The notes below the pieces were generated by a model. The model was not told the origin of the DNA and did not search any database. It saw nothing but the letters and a program-made list of their open reading frames with translations. Positions 35,770 to 42,373 of a stretch of 42,373 nt of DNA are shown piece after piece. The stretch spans positions 1 through 42,373 of the forward strand of contig JARGPC010000002.1 in assembly GCA_029212885.1 (NCBI GenBank), written 5' to 3'. Position 1 is the first letter of the stretch, and every line of letters starts with the position of its first letter. Made by a program: the position numbers and the translations under genes. The stretch is from Coxiellaceae bacterium. GTDB lineage: Bacteria > Pseudomonadota > Gammaproteobacteria > Coxiellales > Coxiellaceae.

Positions 35770-37026
35770 ATGGCGAAGTGTGAAGCCGTGCGTGGCATGA
35801 AAGATTTAGTACCTACTGAGATGCCTTATTGGCAGCGACTCGAGCAAGTATGTCGTGACGTAGTGGCGCAATACGGGTATCAAGAAATTCGTTTTCCGGT
35901 AGTGGAAAAAACTCAGTTATTTAAACGCAGTGTTGGTGAAGTGACTGACATTGTTGAAAAAGAAATGTATACCTTTGATGACCGTAATGGTGACAGTTTG
36001 TCATTGCGGCCGGAAGGCACGGCCGGATGTGTGCGTGCGGGTATTGAGCAGGGGTTGTTGTATAACCAAATTCAGCGCTTGTGGTATGTGGGTCCGATGT
36101 TTCGGCATGAACGACCACAGAAGGGGCGTTATCGCCAGTTTCAGCAATTAGGTGTTGAGGCTTATGGTATGCGTGATGCGCGTATTGATGTTGAAGTGAT
36201 TTTATTGAGTCATCGTTTGTGGCAACAACTTGGCATAGCAGACAAGGTGCAATTGGAAATAAACACTTTGGGCAGCAGTGCGTGTCGTGATACCTATCGT
36301 CAGCAATTAGTGACGTATTTCGAGCAGCATCAAAATCAATTGGATGAAGATTCGTTGCGTCGTTTGCATGGTAATCCATTGCGTATTTTAGACAGTAAAA
36401 ATCCGGCGATGCAGGAATTGATTGAGGCGGCACCTAAGATGATGGATGCGCTGAGTGATGAATCGCGTGCACATTTTGATGCGGTATGTGCTGGTTTAGA
36501 TGCGTTAGCCATTGACTATAAAATCAATCGACGTTTGGTGCGTGGATTGGATTATTATTGCGATACCGTTTTTGAGTGGGTAACGGACAGTTTGGGTGCG
36601 CAGGGTACGATTTGTGCGGGCGGTCGTTATGATGGGTTGGTTGAGCAGCTGGGTGGTAAGCCGACACCGGCGATTGGTTTTGCGATGGGTTTTGATCGCG
36701 TTGTTTTATTGCTAGAGCAGCTTGGAACAGTTGAGGCTGGTTGTGATGTCTATATGGTATTGACGGGTGATGCAGCGCAGGCTCAAGGGTTAAAGCTTGC
36801 TGAAGCTATTCGTAATCAGTTGCCGCAATTGGTGGTAGTGATGGATGCAACCGGTGGTAGTTTTAAGGCGCAGTTTAAGAAAGCTAATAATGCTAATGCG
36901 CGTATGGCGTTGGTGATTGGGGGTGATGAAGCGGCGGCTGGTCAGGTGGTGTTGAAGTATTTAAGTGATGATAAGCCGCAGCAGGTGATTGATCAGGCTG
37001 CTGTGATTGGTGAATTGCAGTCGTGA
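35770..37026 (+). CDS. hisS: histidyl-tRNA synthetase
   Basis: 418 residues, class II. Motif 2 FRHERPQKGRYRQF, histidine loops RRLVRGLDYYCDTVFEW and GGRYDGLVEQLGG, and motif 3 PAIGFAMGFDRVVLL are present, followed by the anticodon-binding domain (about 320-418). Charges tRNA-His. It starts 6 bp after rodZ; ispG, usually between them, is absent. AGGAA lies just before the ATG. Housekeeping; secure. Confidence 0.98.
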   Translation: MAKCEAVRGMKDLVPTEMPYWQRLEQVCRDVVAQYGYQEIRFPVVEKTQLFKRSVGEVTDIVEKEMYTFDDRNGDSLSLRPEGTAGCVRAGIEQGLLYNQIQRLWYVGPMFRHERPQKGRYRQFQQLGVEAYGMRDARIDVEVILLSHRLWQQLGIADKVQLEINTLGSSACRDTYRQQLVTYFEQHQNQLDEDSLRRLHGNPLRILDSKNPAMQELIEAAPKMMDALSDESRAHFDAVCAGLDALAIDYKINRRLVRGLDYYCDTVFEWVTDSLGAQGTICAGGRYDGLVEQLGGKPTPAIGFAMGFDRVVLLLEQLGTVEAGCDVYMVLTGDAAQAQGLKLAEAIRNQLPQLVVVMDATGGSFKAQFKKANNANARMALVIGGDEAAAGQVVLKYLSDDKPQQVIDQAAVIGELQS

Positions 37027-37040
37027 TTTTTGGTTTGATG

Positions 37041-37140
37041 CTGTCATTCCTGGCTTGACCAGGAATCCATGTCATATAGACTGGATCCCTTGATCGAGCC
37101 TGCCTAGGGCAAGGACCCGTGGTCCGGGATGACAAGGCTG
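37041..37140. repeat. dispersed palindromic repeat between hisS and yfgM
   Basis: ATTCCTGG (37046-37053) and CCAGGAAT (37059-37066) form a hairpin with loop CTTGA. Further on, GACTGGATCCC and a CCGGGATGAC end follow. The same hairpin and flanks recur at 37864-37884, so it is a mobile or spreading intergenic element. Confidence 0.8.
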
Positions 37141-37152
37141 AATGACAGGGTG

Positions 37153-37174
37153 CGATTCTTGAGGAATCGTTTTT
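37153..37174 (+). terminator. terminator-like hairpin before yfgM
   Basis: CGATTC-TTGAG-GAATCG (37153-37169 region) is followed by TTTTT. The stem is 6 bp with moderate GC, so efficiency is doubtful; it may attenuate between hisS and yfgM. A degenerate copy of the string GATTCTTGAGGA starts each 79-bp repeat before der. Confidence 0.35.
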
Positions 37175-37204
37175 AATGGGCTGATGAGCAAAAGGAGCTA
37201 AAAA

Positions 37205-37831
37205 ATGCGTCCAGATATGACTAATAGAGAAGAGCAAGAATTTCTTAAAAATTGGTGGGACAGTTATGGTAAGGCGATCATTATTGCTGTGGTGGTTGGT
37301 TTAGCGATTGGATATGGTTGGCGATATTATCATCAGTTTGAGTTAAAGCGTGCGGCGCAGGCATCGGTGATTTATCAGCAATTATTGGTAGCGGATAAGC
37401 AGGGTCAACCGCAACCAGAGCGACGTAAGTTGTTGGACCAGTTGGTGAAGCAGTTTCCGAAGTCGTCTTATACCAGTTTAGCGCAATTTTTGAGTGCGAG
37501 TGATGATGTATCGAACAAGCAATATAAGTTAGCTGAGCAATCATACCGTTGGGTGATGAGCGAGGGTAACAATAAGAGTTTGCAGCAAGTGGCGCGTTTA
37601 CGTTTGGCGAAGATTTTGACTTATCAGAAGCAGTATGGTGCGGCGTTAAAGGTTTTGAAGAAGGTGAATGATAAGAGTTATTTGCCGATGATTGAGAATG
37701 TGCGTGGTGATATTTATGCGGCACAGGGTGATAAGGACCAGGCGCGCAAGTCGTATCAAGAATCTGAAGAGGGTTTATCGAAGTTGGGTGTTGATAATCC
37801 GTTATTGAAGTTGAAGATTGCTTCGTTATAG
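37205..37831 (+). CDS. yfgM: YfgM family inner-membrane TPR protein
   Basis: 208 residues. Short cytoplasmic N terminus with REEQEFLKNWWDSYGK, one membrane helix (about 22-42, AIIIAVVVGLAIGYGW), then a periplasmic TPR-like domain with FPKSSYTSLAQFLSA and KSYLPMIENVRGDIYAAQGD. YfgM works with PpiD at the SecYEG translocon and modulates Rcs signalling in E. coli. AAGGAG lies 7 nt upstream. Position after hisS is classical. bamB, which should follow, is missing. Confidence 0.93.
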   Translation: MRPDMTNREEQEFLKNWWDSYGKAIIIAVVVGLAIGYGWRYYHQFELKRAAQASVIYQQLLVADKQGQPQPERRKLLDQLVKQFPKSSYTSLAQFLSASDDVSNKQYKLAEQSYRWVMSEGNNKSLQQVARLRLAKILTYQKQYGAALKVLKKVNDKSYLPMIENVRGDIYAAQGDKDQARKSYQESEEGLSKLGVDNPLLKLKIASL

Positions 37832-37838
37832 GTTGAAG

Positions 37839-37931
37839 CTGTCATTCCTGGCTTGGCACTGTCATTCCTGGCTTGACCAGGAATCCATATCATAAAGACT
37901 GGATCCCGGCTCTTCGGCCGGGATGACAGGG
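37839..37931. repeat. second copy of dispersed palindromic repeat, after yfgM
   Basis: The hairpin ATTCCTGG-CTTGA-CCAGGAAT recurs at 37864-37884. Just before it a 17-nt stretch (CTGTCATTCCTGGCTTG) is duplicated at 37839 and 37859. A second hairpin TCCCGGC and GCCGGGA follows. Together with the tandem repeat below it fills the 392-bp yfgM-der gap, where no bamB remnant is seen. Confidence 0.8.
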
Positions 37932-38218
37932 TTGGATTCTTGAGGATTGGTAGTGCAGAGTAAATGAGCAGAAGGGTGTAAGTTGCCTAATGATAAACGA
38001 TATGGAAGTGTTGGATTCTTGAGGATTGGTAGTACAACGTAAATGAGCAGAAGGGTGTAAGTTGCCAAATGATAAACGATATGGAAGTGTTGGATTCTTG
38101 AGGATTGGTAGTACAAAGTAAATGAGCAGAAGGGTGTAAGTTGCCTAATGATAAACGATATGGAAGTGTTGGATTCTTGAGGATTGGTAGTACAAAGTAA
38201 ATGAGCAGAAGGGTGTAA
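37932..38218 (+). repeat. 79-bp tandem repeat, 3.6 copies, carrying the der ribosome binding site
   Basis: Copies begin at 37932, 38011, 38090 and 38169 (TTGGATTCTTGAGGA) and differ by only a few bases. Each holds AGAAGGG; in the last, truncated copy this site (38207-38213) lies 10 nt before the der ATG. Each of the three full copies also has a tiny frame encoding MINDMEVLDS (37990-38022, 38069-38101, 38148-38180), whose site is 13 nt away, so translation is doubtful. Unlike CRISPR there are no unique spacers. Confidence 0.95.
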
Positions 38219-38223
38219 AAAAG

Positions 38224-39546
38224 ATGTTACCGGTAATTGCAATTGTTGGTCGGCCGAATGTAGGTAAGTCGACATTATTTAATGTGTTAACCAAAACGCG
38301 CGATGCGTTAGTGGCGGATATGCCGGGGGTGACGCGTGACCGGCAGTATGGCAAGGGTGAGTATGATGAGCGTTCTTTTGTTGTGATTGATACGGGTGGT
38401 ATTGGTGAGCATCATGACCGTGAAATGGATGATTTAACTGATCAGCAGGTTGAGTTGGCATTGCAGGAAGCGGATTACATTTTATTTATGGTTGATGCGA
38501 AGGCGGGATTGATGCCGGCTGATGAAGAGATTGCTAAGCGTTTACGTCCGTTATCGGATAAGGTTACGTTGGTGGTTAATAAGTCTGATCGTGTTGAAGC
38601 CGAGATAGCTGGTAGTGAATTTTACCGTTTAGGGATGGGTGAACCAGAAATTATTGCTAGTGCGCATCGTCGTGGTATTGGCGATATGATGGAAGCGGTG
38701 ATGGCGCAGTTGCCAGAAGAAGAGACTGAGCATGAGGATGATAAGGGTCGTATCCATGTGGCGGTGATTGGTCGTCCTAATGTTGGTAAGTCGACATTGA
38801 TTAATCGTATTTTAGGTGAAGAGCGTGTGGTGGTATGTGACCGACCGGGTACGACACGAGACAGTGTGTCTATTCCTTTTGACCGTCAAGGCCAGCGTTA
38901 TATGTTGATTGATACCGCGGGGGTGCGACGTCGCACCAAAGTGACAGAAAAAGTTGAAAAGTTTTCGGTGATTAAGACCATTAAAGCGATTGAAGATGCG
39001 CATGTGGTGATTGTGATGGTTGATGCGCGCGAAGGCATTGGCGAGCAAGATATGCGTTTGCTGGGTTGGGTATTGGAAGCGGGAAAGGGTATTATTCTTA
39101 CCTTAAACAAATGGGATGGTATGGATGATTACGATAAGGGGCAGGTGAAAGAAGCCATTGATCGCAAGTTACCATTTTTAGATTTTGCACGTCGTTATTT
39201 TATTTCTGCATTGCATGGTTCGGGTGTTGGTAAATTGTTTCATGCGATAGATGAAGCGTATGATTCGGGCAGCAAAGAGATTACTACAGCACAATTAACT
39301 AAGGTTTTGGAAGATGCGATTAAAAATCATCAACCACCGATGATTAATGGTCGTCGTATTAAGATGCGTTATGCGCATATTGGTTCGCATCATCCGTTGG
39401 TGATAGTGATTCACGGTAAGCAGCTGACTGATTTGCCGGGTTCATATGAGCGTTACCTTTCAACTTATTTTCGTAAGACGTTTGATTTGGTGGGTGTGCC
39501 TGTACGTATTCGTTTGCGCAGTGATAAAAATCCCTACGCAAAATAG
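38224..39546 (+). CDS. der: ribosome-assembly GTPase Der (EngA)
   Basis: 440 residues. Two tandem GTPase domains, each with GRPNVGKSTL, followed by DMPGVTRDRQYG and VNKSD in the first, and DRPGTTRDSVS, DTAGVRRR and LNKWD in the second. A C-terminal KH-like domain follows (about 355-440). Essential for 50S subunit maturation. Start at ATG 38224 with AGAAGGG supplied by the upstream tandem repeat. Convergent with the next gene, whose stop is 3 bp away. Secure identification. Confidence 0.98.
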   Translation: MLPVIAIVGRPNVGKSTLFNVLTKTRDALVADMPGVTRDRQYGKGEYDERSFVVIDTGGIGEHHDREMDDLTDQQVELALQEADYILFMVDAKAGLMPADEEIAKRLRPLSDKVTLVVNKSDRVEAEIAGSEFYRLGMGEPEIIASAHRRGIGDMMEAVMAQLPEEETEHEDDKGRIHVAVIGRPNVGKSTLINRILGEERVVVCDRPGTTRDSVSIPFDRQGQRYMLIDTAGVRRRTKVTEKVEKFSVIKTIKAIEDAHVVIVMVDAREGIGEQDMRLLGWVLEAGKGIILTLNKWDGMDDYDKGQVKEAIDRKLPFLDFARRYFISALHGSGVGKLFHAIDEAYDSGSKEITTAQLTKVLEDAIKNHQPPMINGRRIKMRYAHIGSHHPLVIVIHGKQLTDLPGSYERYLSTYFRKTFDLVGVPVRIRLRSDKNPYAK

Positions 39547-39549
39547 TTG

Positions 39550-40764
39550 CTAACAGCCTAAGGTTTGTCGCCTTACTTGATCGTCGCGCACTTCTTCGGC
39601 AATGCCGACTAATGTTTCACCGGCTTCTAGGCGTTTAACTATCATGTTCAGGCTTTTTATTCGTCTTGATAATATATCCGTTAAGTTATAATCTTCTTTT
39701 TTACCATCAAAGCCATAGTAGCTTGCATTAAAGCGGTGGCCCATTTCGTCGAAGGATATGGCCGAGTCAACGGTGAGTAAACGCCGTGATGCGGCAATAG
39801 TACGGTCAATAATATCCGGGTTGGTAGATAACTTTGTATTGACGGCGTCGAGTGCTTTTTTAGCGCCGGCTAGCATGGCATCTCTAACCGCTTTATCGCC
39901 AGTATCGGTTTCTGTCATACCCATATCAAACAGGTCACGTACAAATGATCGTGACATCAATGGATAAACATCGCCATCAAATGGCATGCTGTGTTCATCC
40001 ATAGCATATAATGCCGGGTCAGAGTCAAAGTTATAGGTTAATGGTACGCCCTCTTTAAATAACGGGTTGTGCACAGTGCCTTCAGCGCATAGTCGACCTC
40101 GCCTGGCTTGATGTAAAGACAGGCCCCAGTCAATAACGCAAGGCTTAGTGCTGCCGTCTGCTAAAGTGACTTGGCCAGAATTACGCATTTGTGAATTTAA
40201 TAAATCCCAATGGTTGAATACAATGCCCATCACATACAATACGCCAGTATTTTCTGCCTCTTGTTGATTGAGTGCGAAATCAGCGCGGCGTGGATAGGGT
40301 GTTCCCGTTTTTCCCCAAAGGCTGGGATGATTGCCTCGAACCACTTCTTTTTCAGCTAGGAACTCAGAGAAACCTGGGGTGAACTGAGAAAGGATCATGG
40401 CATTGCCGGTTGCGTCCACATGCATATAGTTGTTTGGAACGATAATAACATCACCAAACAGTTCACGTGCCAGTGCTGGCACTAAGCATTCAATATAGGC
40501 TGATTCGAGCATGATATCTTGTAGGTGTTCTTGGTAACTTGCCTTCATAGCATCGGTTGCGCAGCCAGTTGAGCCGCCGCTGTGACTGCTCGGACTGTCA
40601 CTGATGCCCGCTCCGCCGCTAGGTGTTCCACTTCCTGAAGTAGCTGTTAAAGCGTAAATCTCTTTTCTGCTGGCTCCCAAGCCTGCTGCTTTGGTGATGG
40701 GGTGACTGCCGGCAGCTGAGGCGGGTATTTCTTCTAGTTTTCCTAGTTGGTCAATAAACGGCAT
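39550..40764 (-). CDS. orphan protein with kinase-like motif, candidate effector
   Basis: 404 residues. Gly/Ser/Thr-rich low-complexity stretch (about 40-68). Then an N-lobe-like region (RELFGDVIIVPNNYMHVD, ILSQFTPGFSEF), followed by VFNHWDLLNSQMRN (H185, D187, N190, N195) and PCVIDWGLSLHQ (D212). The H-x-D..N and VIDWG pair resembles the catalytic loop and metal-binding motif of aminoglycoside-phosphotransferase or PI-kinase-like folds. The C-terminal half is helical and unrecognised. No signal peptide. Arrangement (low-complexity linker, then kinase-like motif) parallels the 810-residue protein at 23597. GAGAT lies upstream of the ATG. Divergent from the helicase gene. Activity and effector status are inferred. 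Confidence 0.72.
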   Translation of the reverse strand: MPFIDQLGKLEEIPASAAGSHPITKAAGLGASRKEIYALTATSGSGTPSGGAGISDSPSSHSGGSTGCATDAMKASYQEHLQDIMLESAYIECLVPALARELFGDVIIVPNNYMHVDATGNAMILSQFTPGFSEFLAEKEVVRGNHPSLWGKTGTPYPRRADFALNQQEAENTGVLYVMGIVFNHWDLLNSQMRNSGQVTLADGSTKPCVIDWGLSLHQARRGRLCAEGTVHNPLFKEGVPLTYNFDSDPALYAMDEHSMPFDGDVYPLMSRSFVRDLFDMGMTETDTGDKAVRDAMLAGAKKALDAVNTKLSTNPDIIDRTIAASRRLLTVDSAISFDEMGHRFNASYYGFDGKKEDYNLTDILSRRIKSLNMIVKRLEAGETLVGIAEEVRDDQVRRQTLGC

Positions 40765-40998
40765 TATTCATGATCTCATGGGTATGTTTATTATCTGTTT
40801 CCATGTATGTTAAAGTAATGATAGTAAGGCACTATTAAACTAGAACTGTAGTTTTAAATATTTTCTTGTTTAATATGTGTTTGTTGAGCTATCTGTTTTT
40901 TAGCTGTTTAACTGGAATTGCTAGATCCTATTTAATGGCTTGATAAGCAATTGATTTATGCGGAATAGCTTGTTTTTGATGTGATTTTGACCAGGCTT

Positions 40999-41028
40999 GT
41001 GCTACTATCCGCTCCTTATTAATAGGAG
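40999..41028 (+). promoter_or_regulatory. extended -10 and ribosome site of the helicase gene
   Basis: TGCTACTAT (41000-41008) is an extended -10 candidate, followed by AGGAG at 41024-41028 before the ATG at 41038. A leader of about 25 nt would result. The remaining 273-bp divergent gap is A/T-rich and shows no gene. Confidence 0.35.
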
Positions 41029-41037
41029 TATACGGGT

Positions 41038-42373
41038 ATGTCATTTCAGCAATTGGGTTTGTCACAAGAGTTATTAGCAGCAGTTCAAGATCAAGGTTAT
41101 ACCGTAGCTACTCCAGTACAACAAAAAGCTATTCCAGCCATTATTCAAGGTCGTGATATTATTGCGGCCGCGCAAACCGGTACCGGGAAAACAGCGGGCT
41201 TTACGTTGCCATTGTTGCAGCGCTTATCGACCAATCCATCATCTAAGCGTTGTGTGCGTGCTCTGATTTTGACGCCAACGCGCGAACTGGCAGCGCAAGT
41301 GCATGAAAGCGTGGAAACCTACGGTAAGCATTTACCGTTCAAGGCAACACCGGTGTTTGGTGGGGTGAATATTAACCCGCAGATTTCACGTTTAAGAAAA
41401 GGCAGTGAGATTGTGATTGCCACGCCTGGTCGTTTGTTAGATTTGGTGGGGCAGCGCGCAATAGATTTATCACATGTCGAAATATTGGTATTAGATGAAG
41501 CGGACCGTATGTTAGACATGGGTTTTGTGCATGATATTAAGCGTGTTTTAAAATTGTTACCTAAGCAGCGCCAGAATTTATTGTTTTCTGCCACGTTTTC
41601 AAATGAGATAAAAACCTTAGCTGCTGGTTTATTAAATAATCCTGAAACCATTGAGGTGGCACCGCGCAATGCGACAGCGGAACGTGTGAGTCAAATGATC
41701 CACCCGGTGGATAAGTCACGTAAGCGTGAGTTGTTATCATTTTTAATTGGTTCACAAAATTGGCGTCAGGTACTTGTGTTTACACGTACTAAGCACGGTG
41801 CCAACCGTTTGGCGACGCAGTTAGAAACCGATGGTTTAACATCAGCAGCGATACATGGTAATAAAAGCCAAGGGGCGCGAACACGTGCATTAGCTGATTT
41901 CAAAAAAGGTAAAGTGCGGGTATTAATTGCGACAGATATTGCGGCACGTGGCTTGGATATTGATAAACTACCACATGTAGTGAATTTTGATTTACCGAAT
42001 GTAGCGGAAGATTATGTGCATCGCATTGGTCGTACCGGTCGTGCGGAGAATGAAGGCTTGGCGACCTCATTGGTTTGTGTTGATGAGAAAGATTTATTGC
42101 GTGACATTGAGCGCTTATTGAAATGCAAGTTGCCGCAAGAAGTGTTGCCTGGTTATGAACCGGATCCTTCAATACCTGCTGAGCCGATTAAGATGGGTGG
42201 CGGGAATAGACCATCCAGATCTAAATCACCACGACGTAATAATAAGCCTGGTGCGAATGCCTCTCGTTCAGATAAGCCGAAGTCAGGTAAACCAAGATCG
42301 GGTAAGCCGGGTGCGTCAAAAACTGCTTCTGGTAAACCACGATCGGGTAAGCCGGGTGCGTCAAAAACTGCTT
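41038..42373 (+). CDS. rhlE: DEAD-box RNA helicase, RhlE-like (3' end outside window)
   Basis: The first 445 residues are visible. Helicase motifs in order: Q-motif [11 protein letters not shown] with TPVQQKAIP, motif I AQTGTGKT, Ia [49 protein letters not shown] and [10 protein letters not shown]. Unwinds short RNA duplexes in ribosome assembly or RNA decay. The C-terminal extension is basic and Gly/Ser/Lys/Pro-rich and runs into a 45-bp tandem repeat ([15 protein letters not shown]) that continues beyond the window. Similarity is closest to RhlE by the short linker before the basic tail, though other DEAD-box subgroups remain possible. Confidence 0.9.
   Translation, partial: MSFQQLGLSQELLAAVQDQGYTVATPVQQKAIPAIIQGRDIIAAAQTGTGKTAGFTLPLLQRLSTNPSSKRCVRALILTPTRELAAQVHESVETYGKHLPFKATPVFGGVNINPQISRLRKGSEIVIATPGRLLDLVGQRAIDLSHVEILVLDEADRMLDMGFVHDIKRVLKLLPKQRQNLLFSATFSNEIKTLAAGLLNNPETIEVAPRNATAERVSQMIHPVDKSRKRELLSFLIGSQNWRQVLVFTRTKHGANRLATQLETDGLTSAAIHGNKSQGARTRALADFKKGKVRVLIATDIAARGLDIDKLPHVVNFDLPNVAEDYVHRIGRTGRAENEGLATSLVCVDEKDLLRDIERLLKCKLPQEVLPGYEPDPSIPAEPIKMGGGNRPSRSKSPRRNNKPGANASRSDKPKSGKPRSGKPGASKTASGKPRSGKPGASKTA
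42283..42373 (+). repeat. 45-bp tandem repeat in the helicase C-terminal tail
   Basis: Copies start at 42283 and 42328 and differ at only a few bases; each encodes 15 residues ([15 protein letters not shown]). The window ends just as a third copy could begin. Such repeats vary in number between strains and lengthen a basic RNA-binding tail. Confidence 0.85.

Noticed and set aside
35921-36433. Minus-strand open frame of 170 codons inside hisS
   Set aside because: Opposite a certain tRNA synthetase gene; His/Tyr-rich composition and no start signals.
37932-38218. CRISPR array
   Set aside because: The copies are contiguous 79-bp tandem units without unique spacers, and no cas genes are present.
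37862-38275. Minus-strand open frame of 137 codons over the tandem repeat
   Set aside because: It simply reads the 79-bp repeats and a palindromic element in reverse; it overlaps the der start and shows no family features.

Overview
The window looks like chromosome of a Gammaproteobacterium of moderate to low GC. Conserved clusters point there: dacA-dat-ybeD with lipB-lipA, and ndk-rlmN-rodZ-hisS-yfgM-der. An LssY-type DedA/PAP2 protein, a FixL/FixJ-like pair and three large orphan proteins with kinase-like or HAD-like motifs suggest a host-associated lineage related to Legionellales. That placement is inference; there is no rRNA in the window to settle it.

Region 1 (1-15876, + strand) is an RTX array. 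It starts with the 3' part of a giant adhesin-like protein, followed by six tandem RTX genes (called g2 to g7 here). The six genes fall into three two-gene units (g2-g3, g4-g5, g6-g7). Gaps are short inside units (20-47 bp) and longer between them (71-163 bp). The C-terminal tails alternate between type A (ending VTLS) and type B (ending ITVV or IIII). A perfect 183-bp repeat covers the g4 tail, the gap and the g5 start, and again the g6 tail, the gap and the g7 start. Recombination between the copies looks recent.

Region 2 (15869-21058) fits export and envelope roles. It holds a convergent TolC-family gene whose best-placed start codon is ATT, three tandem DUF4402-like exported proteins read divergently from tolC, and an LssY-like DedA-PAP2 membrane protein. 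In Legionella, lssY sits in a type I secretion locus. The ABC transporter and membrane-fusion protein needed for RTX export are not in this window.

Region 3 (21055-31802) is the dacA-dat-ybeD-lipB-lipA block. It is split by about 6.5 kb carrying a sensor kinase and response regulator, an outer-membrane beta-barrel protein, a large kinase-like candidate effector and a possible UspA-fold protein.

Region 4 (31984-39546, + strand) holds a HAD-like candidate effector, then ndk, rlmN, a short rodZ, hisS, yfgM and der. pilF, ispG and bamB are missing from their usual places. The bamB position holds palindromic repeats and a 79-bp tandem repeat that supplies the der ribosome binding site.

Region 5 (39550-42373) has a second kinase-like candidate effector convergent with der, and a DEAD-box helicase cut off by the window end inside a 45-bp tandem repeat. 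I saw no tRNA, rRNA, transposase, integrase or CRISPR array.
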